36,879 bases of DNA, from contig NHZP01000127.1 in NCBI GenBank assembly GCA_003313425.1, positions 1-36,879 of the forward strand, written 5' to 3'. Numbering within the stretch: the stretch's first letter is position 1; every line of letters starts with the position of its first letter. A program made the position numbers and the translations under genes. Source of the stretch: Pseudopyrenochaeta lycopersici. Its lineage: Eukaryota > Ascomycota > Dothideomycetes > Pleosporales > Pseudopyrenochaetaceae. This document shows, one piece after another, positions 20,559-32,017 of this stretch. The notes beneath the pieces are model-generated. The model made no database searches and had not been told where the DNA came from. It saw nothing but the letters and a program-made list of their open reading frames with translations.

Positions 20559-21296
20559 TCACGCAGGCCGCTTGCTCAGATAACCCAATGCTGCGGATAC
20601 CGCAGTCATCATCCTCATCATCCACAGAAGCCGTTGCCTGCTTCTCACTCGGGCCTTAGACGAAATTTCACTCTTCCTTCCTGGATACAATGCAGTCGCG
20701 CCATCTATTTCACCTTGTTCATGATCTAAAGGTGATGCATATTGTTGCTCTTGTTCTGTTTTGGCCTGAGACTCAGAGCTAAGAGCAGCCACGTCAATAT
20801 GGGAAAGCCGTCGCGGTGACGCTGTTGTTGCTACAGGCGAGGGCTTTGGCCCGCGACGAGACCGAATTCTGTCGCTTCGCTTTACTTGGACTTCACTGTG
20901 CGCTTGCCACTTGTAAGCATGATTGACAGTGGCTCCTTCCAAATCAGGGTGCTTACCTTGTGCCAGATGGCGACGGATGCTTTGGAGCCGATTACGGCGA
21001 CGGACAATGCTCACGTCACGGCTCTGCTTTCTGCAAAGTACTGTCGCTAATACAGTGCATAAATCTTGGATATTCTGCGGCGTAGTCGATCAGCTCCAGT
21101 ACAGCAAAATTTTGCAGGGACTGCCGGATGCAGACAGACCTTTTCGCGGGACACTGGATCCTGTGTCTTGGACCTCGATAGTCTTCTCATGATTGCAGCA
21201 GTACGCTGAGAGCGAGTGTAAGAGACTTCCAGCAAATTGAAGGAGTATCGTGGGCCTTACCAAGACGTTGCGCAGAAGATCCTTTTTACCCGCCAT
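20559..21296 (-). CDS. unrecognised basic protein, three-exon model
   Basis: The proposed exons 21261-21296, 21140-21205 and 20559-21074 join in phase (introns 55 and 65 bp; donors GTAAGG and the weaker GTCTGT; acceptors CTCTCAG and GCCGCAG) to give about 205 residues starting MAGKKDLLRNVL. The next segments are strongly basic (RTAAIMRRLSRSKTQ, then a helix-like NIQDLCTVLATVLCRKQSRD and SIVRRRNRLQSIRRHL). The second half is polar and low complexity, with RSDRIRSRRGPKPS, ending in a short hydrophobic helix (MMTAVSAALGYL). No family recognised; charge suggests a nuclear, nucleic-acid-binding protein. The gene is divergent from the one starting at 21647, with about 350 bp between the two start codons, so they may share a promoter. 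The exon 2-3 joint is the least certain part. Confidence 0.45.
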
Positions 21297-21646
21297 GAGA
21301 GAGGTGTTGCAGCAGACACTTGTCAGTATGCAATCAAAGACCTTATAGGATCAAATCCCGTGCGTCCTTGCTTTTTAGCTGACTGCTGGATTTATGTCAT
21401 GCAGCCGTAATGGGATGCTATAGTGATGACGGCTCAGATCGTCAATGCCCTAGAACAAGGGAGCACATCAACGCAGCACCAGATTCATGGCAGTAGCTCG
21501 GAGCGATTTCACCGCTGATTTTGCTTCCACGTACTGCGCAGGCGTCGGAGCACGTCTGTTTCCAAGCGCAGTTAAGAAGAAGCAGTGCGCCGTCTATCAC
21601 AGGAAGTTGCATCCGATGACCTTGCCGCGTAGCGGACAGGAGAGAA

Positions 21647-22493
21647 ATGGATGCAGATGTGCCATGGTCACGGCACAAAACCGATATGCTCTTTACAGAG
21701 GATATCTCTTACGTGGAAGAGTATCTATGGACCCTCCAGGATCAAGCACCTGTACTTCCATTGAGCCCCGATACAACGAAAGCCGATTGTGCATCGCTAT
21801 GGCCTGAATCTCTGTATCCCGATCTGTATGGGAAGCTTCTAGACCATGAGCATATGGCCCAATGCGTCAATCTGCATTCCACGCGAGACTATCCTTCTCC
21901 TACAGTCTCTGCACCTCCCGATGCAGCTGGTACGTTGATTTCATAACTCGCATCAGACACCTGCTGACTCTACTCAAGTCTGTCAGCTATGCTTTTCTGC
22001 TCCTGCCACCTGGCCTAAACTTTCAGGAACATCGTGTTCGTCTTTTGGGTCTTGGGCTAGCTATGCTGCAACGGACCAGGCACATCGCCAAGATGGCCCC
22101 GTTGCTAACGAGTATGCTTTGCTGGGAGATCTGGATTTCGAGCCGCTTCTTGCCAGCCCAAGCCAGCCCAGCGCCAGCTCAGACGAAGAGATCTACGATA
22201 TCACGGATAGCCAAGTCAAGGACGTTCCGCGAGCAAATACAGCTTTAGCGAACCTTACAACCCGCAATGTAGACAAAGATGGGCCGAAACAGAATGCTGG
22301 GGTTACGGGCAGGAAGATGCCTCGCAAACAGGGGATGGGGCGGGGCTCTCATCTGCGAGCCGAGGATGAAATTGCATCACTATCTAGGGTCAGTCGTACG
22401 GCTATTGCGAATGGCTGGCGTCGAACAAATGTACGGAGGAAATGCTTAAAAGCCAGGAAGCGATCACGTCCAGAGTTGTCTGGCAAGGCTTGA
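21647..22493 (+). CDS. unrecognised protein with acidic centre and basic C-terminus, two exons
   Basis: Exons 21647-21929 and 21979-22493 join in phase across a 49-bp intron (GTACGT donor, CTGACTC branch-like site, CTCAAG acceptor), giving 265 residues. The N-terminal third is acidic and aromatic (DISYVEEYLWTLQDQAPVL, LWPESLYPDLYGKLLDHEHM). The middle is Ser-rich with an acidic patch (SASSDEEIYDITDSQ). The C-terminal 70 residues are basic and helical (GRGSHLRAEDEIASLSRVS, WRRTNVRRKCLKARKRSRPE), resembling a nuclear-localising or DNA-binding tail. I recognise no Pfam-level domain. The frame change at the intron, the good splice signals and the consistent composition argue for a real gene. Divergently arranged with the gene at 20559-21296, which is also basic at one end. 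Confidence 0.6.
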
Positions 22494-23787
22494 GGCGTAA
22501 TGTATCAGGCCGATGCAGGTAAGAGGGTGGTTAGCGAAGCTGCTCCAAGTTTGAAACGGCTCTGGCTTCGAACAGGAGCTAGGGAACGAAAGGCTTAGTG
22601 TCTAGGCAACCTGTCACATGAAACTGATCTACAATCTTCGTATTATACTATAAGCCTAGGACTGCGTTCTGTGGCTATTCTGTAGACATGACTGATGCGT
22701 CCCACTATTCAGAGCCTAGATAACATATTTGTACCTACGCATATGGAACGCACACTGTCATCGAAGCCCAATACTTATGCCACCTTGCTTACACATAATC
22801 GCATAAGTGATCCATTAACGCAATTCGATCGCGACTTTGCGGACAGGTGTCATATTCAGTTATCGATTGACGGTATCAGCATATCTCCTCGGAAGATACG
22901 CTAGAAGAATATAGAACCTCATCGATGCATAATTCAGATCACCAGCCGATGTATACAGGTCGCAAAGTCGGAATGATCGGGAGAGTGTAGACGTAAAGTT
23001 CTGCAGTTCCTGATCTTCATAGGGCCCATACGTTAAGTCTGCCCAATCTTTCCAATGAAGTTGGCTGTTGCGCCAATATTCCCAGCTTGCTCCAGCTCGT
23101 ACACACCACTCTACCCTTTCGGCCTTCGACAGACGTTAGACATTCGAAGACACATAGAACAATGACTATGCAGCTTGTGATATCTGCCATGCAACCAACA
23201 TATCGAGAATCGGTCTCAAGAGCAAGAAGTCAGTGTGTGGTCCTGTGCCACTTGTGCCTTTAGATTTCAGAAGCATTGGCCTTGTTTCAACGTTGTCACT
23301 GCCTCAAAGCGATCGGTTGTGTGTGGAACCACCAATGTGCCTAGCCATCCTAGTCCCTGCGGCGACTCTGCGATCTCTGACAAAACACGCCTCCAAGTAT
23401 TTCTTGCATCTGTGTTTGCTATGCACACAAAATGCTTGTCGCTGATTGTAGCAAAAAGCGGCGGTACACTACATGCATACAAATAGCATCGATGTCTGGT
23501 AAGCTATATACAATATAATATCACACAAAGCAATGAAGAAAGACACCGTAATCATACCAAAACCAATTTACCATGATTTGTTAAAGAATCTAGTTCTAGG
23601 TAATGCTACACGATCATCATGCGAGGCTCCGTTCCATGGTCTACAAATTTCGTCATCGATAGTAAGCGACCGACATGGTACCATAGCATTAGGGCCTGTC
23701 ATGGTGGCAATATGGTCCGAACGAATGATCTAGCTGATTTGACGTCGAGTAGCACACTGCGTGGCTGATGCTGTCTCTGTCCGCGCG
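22494..23787. other. intergenic, possible old repeat copy
   Basis: No gene supported. The part from about 22640 to 22815 resembles 28550-28845 in several short landmarks (ATAAGCCTAGGAC versus GTAAGCCTAGGAC; GACTGATGCGTCC versus GACTAAAGCGTCC; a TTGCTTACA block), suggesting a much diverged dispersed repeat. The remaining frames are short and mutually overlapping. Confidence 0.35.
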
Positions 23788-24584
23788 ATGCAAGAGTATG
23801 TATCTACATGCAATACTACAAATACCACCAATTGAACTGACCTGTTCTTTCTGAAGCGCTTCCCGTTTTCAGTCAGACTTGGGAAGCCGTTCACACCTCG
23901 CAAACCTACAGCCTGCACTATTTGGCGGTTTCCTGTGCTAGCAATACATCGATGGATTTCGAAACACTCAGAGAAAAACACTTGCTTTCTCCGTTGCAGC
24001 ATACGAGCTTACCCGAAAGGAAGCGAAAGAGAATGTCGTGCGACAAGCCGAACTTGCGCGTGGATTGCTCGGTCCCGCCACGACCGTCACCCCAGCCAAT
24101 GTCCTTCCTGTCCCCACTACAGTTTCCACTTGACCCAAGCCTGGCTTCCGACAATCCTTTCCAGTACTCCTCTGGGTTCTACCGGCAGCAATCGCACATT
24201 CAGCATGCCACCACACCTCACCGATTGAAAGGTTCTGCTGAAAACGTCCAACCTATGTGGACCTCATCCAATCTTCCGTATGGTGTCACTTCCAATTTCA
24301 CGGAGATGTGTCAAACCAGTGTGGCGTCATCCTACTCGGTCTATTCCAGTGTGTCAAATACCCCAAACCCCTTCAAAGACCATCCTGAGGTAGTGAGCAT
24401 GGGCGCGCATAACACGACCCCAAGAAGAGTGGAGGACGCTCGTGACGTGTTTATAAGGGCTACTGTCTCACGTCTCTCCAGTCTGAAAGAAACACTTGCC
24501 AATGAGCAAAAGGCTGTAGAAGAGCTGCTGGAGGTCGCTGCTCTTTTGATTGAGTATGGATGTGTTGCTGAGAACAAGACCTGA
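23788..24584 (+). CDS. unrecognised Ser/Pro-rich protein with C-terminal helix
   Basis: The main frame runs 23873-24584. A tiny first exon 23788-23795 (ATGCAAGA) followed by a 77-bp intron with GTATGT donor and TTTTCAG acceptor would give an in-phase start; the conservative alternative is the ATG at 23952 (211 residues). The product has a basic patch resembling a nuclear signal (ERKRKRMSCDKPNLRVDC), a long Ser/Pro/Gln/Asn-rich disordered middle, and a C-terminal amphipathic or coiled-coil helix (FIRATVSRLSSLKETLANEQ, KAVEELLEVAALLIEY). No family recognised. The bias towards coding composition over 630 bp without stops supports a real gene, perhaps a regulator-like nuclear protein; that role is inference. 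Confidence 0.55.
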
Positions 24585-24906
24585 AAAGGTGCTCTTGAGC
24601 GTGGTGTTCAAATGATGTGGTCAGTGTACCTCGCAAGATCTGACGGTAGATTTGAGTCAATACCGCAATCCATAAATGCCCAATAGATGTCGCACTTGGT
24701 GGGGTTGTTTATGATTTAAACGTGCGAAAAAAAACTCCGCAAAATGGCTCAAGAAACGTCACAACGGTATTTTTGTAAACACACCATTAAGGCTGTTTGT
24801 AATATCTCCATGTAAGACCTTGAAGTGCGCATGAGGATACTAGCTACTGATAAACACCAGACGTGACTCGTAGACAGTGAGCATTTGGAAAGACGTAGAG
24901 TGGTCT
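24585..24906. other. 3' flank of the preceding gene
   Basis: Short stretch between the unrecognised gene and the solo LTR. It contains an A-rich tract at 24728-24733 and no coding signal. Confidence 0.5.
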
Positions 24907-25120
24907 TGTCAGATATAAAGAGAAGCTCAGAAGTACTGCATACGAAAGAGCGATAAATAGTAGGACCGATAACTATTGCTAATCTACGGAACCTCCGGAA
25001 GTAGAGGAGATACATGCAAAAGCGGGGGATAGAACACCATCAATACAATCTTGATCAACACATAATCCATCATCGCAATCATCAATTTCCGCTAAGCGCA
25101 TTTCAGCATTTTATCCCACA
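24907..25120 (+). mobile_element. solo LTR, copy 2
   Basis: A 214-bp copy of the LTR family starting TGTCAGATATAAAG and ending ATCCCACA (a variant of ATCTGACA). It is flanked by GGTCT (24902-24906) and GATCT (25121-25125), a 5-bp target duplication with one G-to-A mismatch. Over its length it matches copy 1 closely, including the AGAAGCTCAGAAGTACTGCA and GGAACCTCCGGAAG blocks. No internal retrotransposon sequence is adjacent. Confidence 0.85.
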
Positions 25121-27111
25121 GATCTACTGCTCCGTCCTTGTTTCTGGTCGTTGAAAATTGAGTGGGTGCTTATTGGAAAAAGAACATTCTTGGAGCATGC
25201 CGACACTACTGGCTTCCTGTCCCAAAGACTGTGCCAGAGTAGGCATGTGGTGGCGATAGAACGCTGGTTGGTTGTAGTTAGATGCACCACTGCAGAGTCC
25301 GATTACTCTGCGCGCAAACATGTAGGAAGACTGGGACTAGAAAATTTGCATCAACCGGGAGGAGCGCCTCTTAGCTAGAAATCAATCATGGAAAATTTTC
25401 TGCTAGTCGCGCACTGACGCGCAGCTTGTGAATGAAATCCGCTCTTCCTGTAAGGTCTGAGCCGAATTGGATCTGTTGGTATCATCACAACAAAAGTCAG
25501 TAGAAGTAGTACATCATATATGAATACGGGCATAGGTCTAGATATTGGCGTCCATTCGCAGCGCGATAGAGCCTTGGTCGTGCCCTTCTGAAGTACGTGG
25601 AACGGGCCTTGAGGAACATTGCCATACGCTCGGACACGCAAACCGAATAGGTCGTACTGTCTCCGACATCTTTCGATGGTCGTGTGATTGCGAATTGATG
25701 CTTCCGCTCCATTGTGATTTGCTGTCCCTTTCATCTAGTCAGCACGACATAACATGGTTGATAGCTGCAGTTGCTATACGCACCAGGAAAGCAATCTGCC
25801 CATAGAGATGATATGATATGCTTATGGGGCTGTAAGTGCGCATATCGCTGCAAGTTACCGGCAGATATCATACCCTATTGATTGCACTCCGCTAGTCAGC
25901 TCGACTAAAGCATAAGCTCTTGGCGATCATATAAGTACCTGCTTGTATGGAACATATCGCTCAGTACAGGACCGCTTCCTTCACGGAACATCTACAGCAC
26001 CAGCTAGCCACTTGTACCATAGACGGCACCTACACACCCATCACATCAGTTCGTGTTCTTGCTCACCGAAGCGATGCACACACGTGCGCAATCAGCGTTT
26101 GGATCACAATTTTCAGAGAATAACTCACGCAGAGGTTCCAAATCTCGCACCACTCTTACTACTCGGAAGTCCCAGGCGAATCAGACCAGATGCGTCCGCC
26201 GACGAACAGCACGGAATATAAATCGTCAGCGGTATCACCTGAGGCCTCGCCGTTCTACATCACTAGCGTGTCGTAATTAGTCGAGTGTGTGTTTTTGAGA
26301 TTCAACGTTTTGCTAGTACAATTGCATGGATTTTTCCTTAGACTACCGTTCTCATGCGAAGCAACCGAGGAGCGTAACGTCATAGAACACCGCCCCGCAG
26401 TTATGCTCCGGCTGGTTCTACTGGGTCCTTTCATCCTGCCAATTCCGTGTCCCCTCGGTCGAAGGAAAGCTGAGCTTGAACCTGCATCTGAAAGGTTTGG
26501 GACTGAAGGTAGACGGATATTGGACAAGGTTAGTCCTGGTTAGCTAGCAGCTTTAGCGGCGTTGAAGTCATTCTTTTGACTACCTGCCAACCAAGCAATG
26601 ACAAGCATTGCGCTGAAACGTAGCCATGTGTTGCAACCGAGCAATTAGATAAGGACTGAATTTATTGAACATATTAGCCATCACGTTGAATTCATTCGTG
26701 CACAAAGGCAGACACAGCATGCATCATCGTCATTCTTTTACCGCTTCACATCCGGCCAGTCAACGTGAACATGGGAATGATGCTGCCAGCATTGCTAGTC
26801 AAACATCATTGATCCAACTACTCTCAAGGACATACTCTGGGAGGACAACATGGAATGCTCTTGACATACATCCTTGATATCCTACGCAAAAATCTAATTA
26901 ATCGCCTGCTGGGCATCAAACACGCTTTTGTGGTTCGAGTGTTGGGTGCAAAATCGTCTGGTCTGGACATGACGCTTGATGGCAAAGTCATAAGCAAGTT
27001 GCTGAATTAAAATCATCCAAGTCACCCTGTGGTCATCACGAAATCACAATTGGCTTTTGGCTTCGAGTACACACGGTTGAAGTGACAGGATGTACAGGTG
27101 GACAAGTCGTA
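25121..27111. other. 2 kb of mostly empty sequence
   Basis: No well-supported gene. Two frames overlap on the minus strand at 25375-25734, neither convincing. A small plus-strand candidate at 25947-26276 is listed separately. No copies of the window's repeats are seen until element B2. Confidence 0.4.
25947..26276 (+). CDS. possible small two-exon protein
   Basis: The ATG frame from 25947 and the frame ending at 26276 both look protein-like (EHIAQYRTASFTEHLQHQL; FQISHHSYYSEVPGESDQ). They can be joined in phase by removing 26097-26132 (GTTTGG...CGCAG), giving 97 residues. A 36-bp intron would be unusually short for a filamentous fungus and the donor is poor, so this may instead be a decayed gene. 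No domain recognised. Confidence 0.2.
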
Positions 27112-27338
27112 CAGTTGCTTGCGAAACCGCCTTCACCTTTTGGGCACACAAAGATTTTTGACCCTTGCGGCCCCAGGTCCTTGCTGCCTTTCAACCAACC
27201 ATGTTCCTGTAAGGCGATTCTGCGGAGTTCGAGCGGGTTCCGCTGTCGACACTGAAGGCAGATGATTGGTCATACAACAGCATTAGTACCCTAGTGCAGT
27301 GGGGGCCAAGGATGTGGAGGCGGTTTCGCAAGCAACTG
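27112..27338 (+). mobile_element. MITE-like element B, copy 2
   Basis: A 227-bp copy of the element at 2855-3098, with the same CAGTTGCTTGCGAAACCGCC terminal inverted repeat at both ends and TA on each side (27110-27111 and 27339-27340). Compared with copies 1 and 3 it lacks about 20 bp near the right end, where the inner arm of the inverted repeat is shortened. It sits directly before block A copy 2; block A copy 1 has no such element in front. Confidence 0.75.
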
Positions 27339-27974
27339 TAAGGGCAAGCTGTGAGGATTCGAGAAGGAGCCTCCAACACTTCCAGTTTCCGGCGCCGCTG
27401 TTCGATTAGCCCGGAGATTTTCGTGACTGACTCATACTCGTGGGATGAATGATTTGTTGCTTGCGTCATGAAGCATGGAACCCACGAGTCATGGCCGGTC
27501 ATGCCTAACAGTGCTTGCATTGACAGGTTAGCCATGTGAGTAGAACGCTGATGGTCGTTGACGTAGTATTGAGGGGATCATAATCATTATCCTCTAAGTG
27601 GGCAACCACAACACCAGCATTAAACACGCTAGAATGCGCCACATGTGATGACCATCAGCACTGGGTGCGGGTCGTGCCGCTACAATCAAGTGCTGACCGG
27701 TAGATCAACGCCATCTGGCTTTGAGGCGAGTAAGCATTCGATGATCGCTTGTCGATTTGCGCACGAGTGCATATGGCCACGTGGCACGAAGCTCGATACA
27801 GCCTAACACGATTCCCGTCTGAAGATCGTCAGCATTTTCGGTCTTCCCCGTTGAATGCTACTGGGTGATCGCTTGGTTTCAGCAACGAACCCTCAGTTCA
27901 TCAATCTCATGCTCTTCGCCGTATACGTATGCATGATTGGTTAGCAAAGGTGACCGATGGCTGCTGCGGTAGCC
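27339..27974 (+). repeat. duplicated block A, copy 2
   Basis: Second copy of 2082-2854 in the same orientation. The copies share their start (TGTAAGGGCAAGCTGTGAGG) and end (CTGCTGCGGTAGCC). Copy 2 lacks several short segments present in copy 1, for example most of the part matching 2137-2150 and that around 2508-2562. No open frame survives in both copies. Confidence 0.85.
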
Positions 27975-28220
27975 TTGCTTGCGAAACCGCCTTCACCTTT
28001 TGTGCACACGAAGGTTATTGACCCTTGCGGACCCAGAATGTCCTTGCTGTTTTTAGCCAATCATGTTCCTGTAAGACGATTCTGCGGAGTTCGAGCGCGT
28101 TCCGCTGTCAAAGACTGAAGGCAGATGATTGGCCACACAACAGCATGGGGTGTCCTAGTGCAGTGGGGGCCAAGAATCTTTGTGTGCGCAAAAAGGTGAA
28201 GGCGGTTTCGCAAGCAACTG
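27975..28220 (+). mobile_element. MITE-like element B, copy 3 (left tip lost)
   Basis: A 246-bp copy of element B following block A exactly as copy 1 does. The first few bases (the TTCATACAG present at 2850-2857) are missing, so the left TA and tip are gone. The right end is intact (GCAAGCAACTG followed by TA). Its inner inverted arms (CACACGAAGG-like and CTTTGTGTGCGCAAAAAGG) are better preserved than in copy 2. Confidence 0.75.
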
Positions 28221-29838
28221 TAACAGGACAGGCGAAGTGCCGACGACTTTTGTCGCATTAAGTTGTGTAATTGTGAGTTATATACAGAGCATGTTCGTGC
28301 ATCAGATACCGACAGCCTTCGCTGCATCGGAGTATTCTGTGCTTACTGCGGGCGGATCGGAGCGGTAAGTGCTTAGAGCGACTAGTGCGTAAGGGGTTGG
28401 TAGCTAATCTGCGACAATCTCGCTGATTTGAGACTGTAAGCATCAGCAATAGTTCACTTGGTCCAAATTAGGATTATTCCAACATAGCAGGAGTCGTACA
28501 AATGTATTGGCTGTGCAGAAGGTGAGGCCGGGTTTGCAAAGACCCGTAGTCACTGTAAGCCTAGGACCACATCTCATGACTAAAGCGTCCGACTTCTTTA
28601 GAGCTCAGAGCACACACGTGTGACACACACAATAGCGAAATCGGCAGCAAACTTTGACTGGGGCTGGTCCCCCGGTGGACCCTTGCTATGTCGGTCGCTG
28701 ACCAGTAATCTGGATTTAACCCTTGCATGCGTCGCTGATCATGATGCTGACAGTTAGCGCTTGACTATTTACGGAAGGCGATGGGGCAGAGCACCCTTGC
28801 TAGACCCATTGCTTGTGCCATGTTGCTTACAGTCACAGATTCCATAATGCTGTAATGGGCCATATATCGATGACTGTCAGCACTGTGTGCGGGCCGTGCC
28901 GCGATGGATGAGTGCTAAGTAATGGCATCCGAGGCTCTCATTTCCCGCTCTCCAAGGCTGGTTGTACAAAGCGATTGCTCAACATCACCAGCCACCGTTG
29001 TGCCAACGCTATGATCTTCCGACGCTAGGTGGATACGATAGTCTACCAAAACCTTGGCGCCCATGTTGCTGACGGCCAGATCCAGCAATCTCGAGTCAGC
29101 GGGTTAGATTGTCTACCCTAGTCAACTCGGGAAACGAGGTAAGTACTGTATGGTCAAAGATGTTCGTTGTGTTCATGAAGAGTGATTTGGAGTCGAAACG
29201 TTTGGATAACGGTCGCAACGAAGCTCGTTTGTTTTGATGGGCAGGCCCGAGCTCGCACTATTGAGGATCAGCTGTCTTTGTTGTAGTCAATGAGGTAAGG
29301 ATATTATGAAACAGATTAACGTAAGGCTTGGAACAGCTAACGAGACTAATTGCTGACGGCAATCACGTCGATGTTAGCTTGGTAGTATGAGAACAAACAC
29401 AAGAATGATTTTTGGCGAAAAATGTAGGTCAAGTGGAGTCTTTCTATGACAAGAATCTGGCTATGAGCATTAAAGTCTAGGCAGGAACGCATTAAGGTGT
29501 CGAAATCATGCCAAGACTTGTACGATTTTGCAGCTAACGCTCCCCTCCGACTGATTTTGGGTGCCCCAGTCTTGGTCGACGATGCCCAGTTGCGCCTAAA
29601 AGGAGAGCCGCTAGACTCATTATGCTAAATGTAGTATTGCTATAGAAGGCCTTTTAGACATCATGAGCCTCAGATCCGCAGACGTGAAATACTCTTACGG
29701 CGCTCACCTCATGAGTATCCTGTGTATGAACATGTTCTCAGGTTCGGTCGACTAGCTACAGTTGTTCTCTGTGACGAAGAGCGCGAGCACCATTTGTGGT
29801 CAAGGGGTGCTGTCCGGAACCCGATCTAGTTTATAATC
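28221..29838. other. 1.6 kb without a supported gene
   Basis: No coding pattern found. A short stretch near 28845-28930 (GATGACTGTCAGCACTGTGT, GCGGGCCGTGCCGC) resembles the part of block A at about 2451-2490, suggesting an old, much diverged relic. The stretch near 28550-28845 resembles 22640-22815 weakly. Confidence 0.4.
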
Positions 29839-30385
29839 TTACCAAAACTTTTGCAATGAATGAGATTTGTCTAACCCCCGCACTGGCAAGAGTTGATCTC
29901 GCTCCCATGGGCTAGTCATGCATGACTCCAACCAAAGTCTCCAACCGACGTCCACACTGCCGCGCACCCTGGCTACTCTCACACCTCGTATTCCCTCAAA
30001 GAGGCTAAGTACTGCTTCTGCGGCGCAGTTGCTCGCAGCTTGCCAAGCGTATATCTCTAGGTATTCGGCACCAGAGAAGGCAGAGGTGCATTGGTTGAGG
30101 TCGAAGCGCGAATCAATATCTAAGCGTATTGTGATCTGCCATCGTTTGATCCTCGACAAGCCATCCGGAAAAATGATATCTTTCACCGGTGGCCTGTAGT
30201 GGGGAAAAGCAGTCAACAATGATGGATGAGCATGGAATATGTGCAGTGCGTAGAGGAAATCGATTGCTTCGTCGTGTATTTTGCGACATGTGGATAATAC
30301 GGCGGGATATAGCGGAGACCTCATTAGTGTTCTTTGCTGGTCCCTTGCGATAGAGCTACTTGAGCATCGGGCGAGGTCAGCGAAG
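29839..30385 (-). CDS. DUF7730/2EXR-type F-box-like protein, 5' end missing or unresolved
   Basis: The frame ending at 29839 contains PAVLSTCRKIHDEAIDFLYALHIFHAHPSLL, the conserved central landmark of the fungal DUF7730-type proteins, and later IKRWQITIRLDID and AEYLEIYAWQAAS, with the strand-helix pattern seen in relatives. It is open upstream of the ATG at 30324 to a good acceptor (GCTCAG at 30386-30391). An intron at 30386-30447 (GTGAGT donor, perfect CTAAC branch site, 62 bp) leads into a short upstream exon that stays in phase but soon meets a stop with no ATG. The N-terminal 'LPxELR' helix is therefore not found. Either the gene is a 5'-truncated pseudogene or a further exon escaped me. 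Third member of this family in the window. Confidence 0.6.
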
Positions 30386-30447
30386 CTGAGCGCTTTGGGG
30401 CATAGACGTTAGCGTGTTGTTCGCTTCGCAGGAGGGTCGCGACTCAC

Positions 30448-32017
30448 TTATTCGGCGAATTGCCTGCGCTTATTACTCAGCCTCATTTGAGCATGCAAAT
30501 TGAGTTCGATCGCAACAGTGGAGCGGAGAATAGATGTCGCTGGCGAAAGTTGCCAGGATAGAAATCTTCAAGTTGCGGAATTTTTACGAATTAATTGTGA
30601 AGATCGTGCGTTCTGTACTAGGGAATCGAGCTGATCATGCAGAAATCTGATGGCTCTCCGTTAATGTTACTATGTTAAAATATTCTCTCTACACCTCCTG
30701 CCACTATGCTGCGAACCGCTGCTACACGATTAGTGCTACTCAACACATACACACATGTCGATGCTTGTGATTGAGCTGCCGAGGTCAGTAACTGAAGAAG
30801 CACAACATGATGTAAGTGTATTGATCGTTACACCGGCTTGTCTTGTCTCCAGCAACCCAGCCTGGCTTATCTGCGAAACACCTTACGACACGATCTCTAA
30901 TGATGATCACACCCACAAGCTCGCGAGGTTACGTAGTTGGAGAGCTGGTAACATTTTGGTGGGACGTAGCAGAATGAACTGGCACTACATGGCGATGCAC
31001 CTTGATTGTGGCTGACAGTATGAGAACACGCTCAAGCGTAAGCGCTATAGGTGCAAATCCAACATCAAGCGAAACTACGGTATCATGCTTACTTTCTGCT
31101 AACGCCTCCCTACCCTTTCTTATGCTTGTTTATCTGATTACTATGGAATGGTATTCCACACAGTTGGTGTTCCACCATGGTGGGTTTCCATCCAAATCCC
31201 AATATGAGTAGCGAAGATGCATAAGCAGACTCAATAGTTAGCCTGATGTGCGACCGCTATGGTACCATGAGGGCACATGACATCTTTATTGCAAGCAGAG
31301 GTATTCCATCAAACTCCTTAAGCCTAAATTCCAGCGAACGTCTAGGTTGCGTCTGCAAACTTATCCAGCCTGCCTCCATCTAGTCGTTGTATAAGTCGCT
31401 TGTTCCTATAAATGTGGAGCCAGAAAGTATCAGTCTTCACAACTATTGATCGATGCTATCTGAGTCCCAATCAAGTGCACTTTCTATGGCTCCGGTGGTG
31501 GCAGCTTTTGGGGGTTCTGGTGTTGCAGTTTGTTACATATGCTTTGGTTCCTGCAGCTGAGAGTTGTGTAACCAGACCAGGTGATTCTCTGATCAAAACA
31601 AGAATGTGCCTTCTTCAGAGACTGTTGTGTCCGGTAATAATATGACTCGGATTAGTGTCAAGATTGTATGCAAGTGCGGATATCAAAGATAATGGAAGCT
31701 CAGGTGCACGTCTATTCTCCTCGTTCCGGACGTGCATTCGTGGAACGCACAGTGCTGACTCTTGGGAAACCACAACGGTAGCAACGCAGGGCTGCATCAT
31801 ATTGTTCAAGGAGAAGTCTGATTCTTAGAAGTCAGGAGCTTTCCAAGTGAAGAGTCCTACATTTCCAACATATCTGAATCAGACATGTAAATGTATTTCG
31901 ACATAACCCCTGCAAACGTATGAAAATAACCAATCTTCCCTAGTCGCTTCCTGCAGCCCTTCCGATCTGCTCGCGGGCTAATTCCTCTCTGATGATAGAC
32001 ACAAATAAATGGCATTC
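30448..32017. other. 1.6 kb without a supported gene
   Basis: Minus-strand sequence at about 30480-30590 reads FRNLKISILATFASDIYSPL-like protein for some 35 codons and could be a decayed part of the neighbouring DUF7730-like gene. Elsewhere only short frames without domain character occur. A near-palindromic stretch around 31143-31192 (GGAATGGTATTCC, then CCACCATGGTGG) is visible, without known function. Confidence 0.35.

Noticed and set aside
21345..21365. tRNA-like B-box (GGATCAAATCCCG)
   Set aside because: No matching A-box or foldable acceptor and anticodon arms were found upstream.
25375..25734. Two overlapping minus-strand frames as genes
   Set aside because: Both frames look equally plausible over the same bases and neither shows a family motif or splice support.
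27191..28449. Minus-strand frames repeated in block A/B copies as a protein family
   Set aside because: The frames differ in start, end and phase between copies, so the similarity is that of a non-coding repeat.
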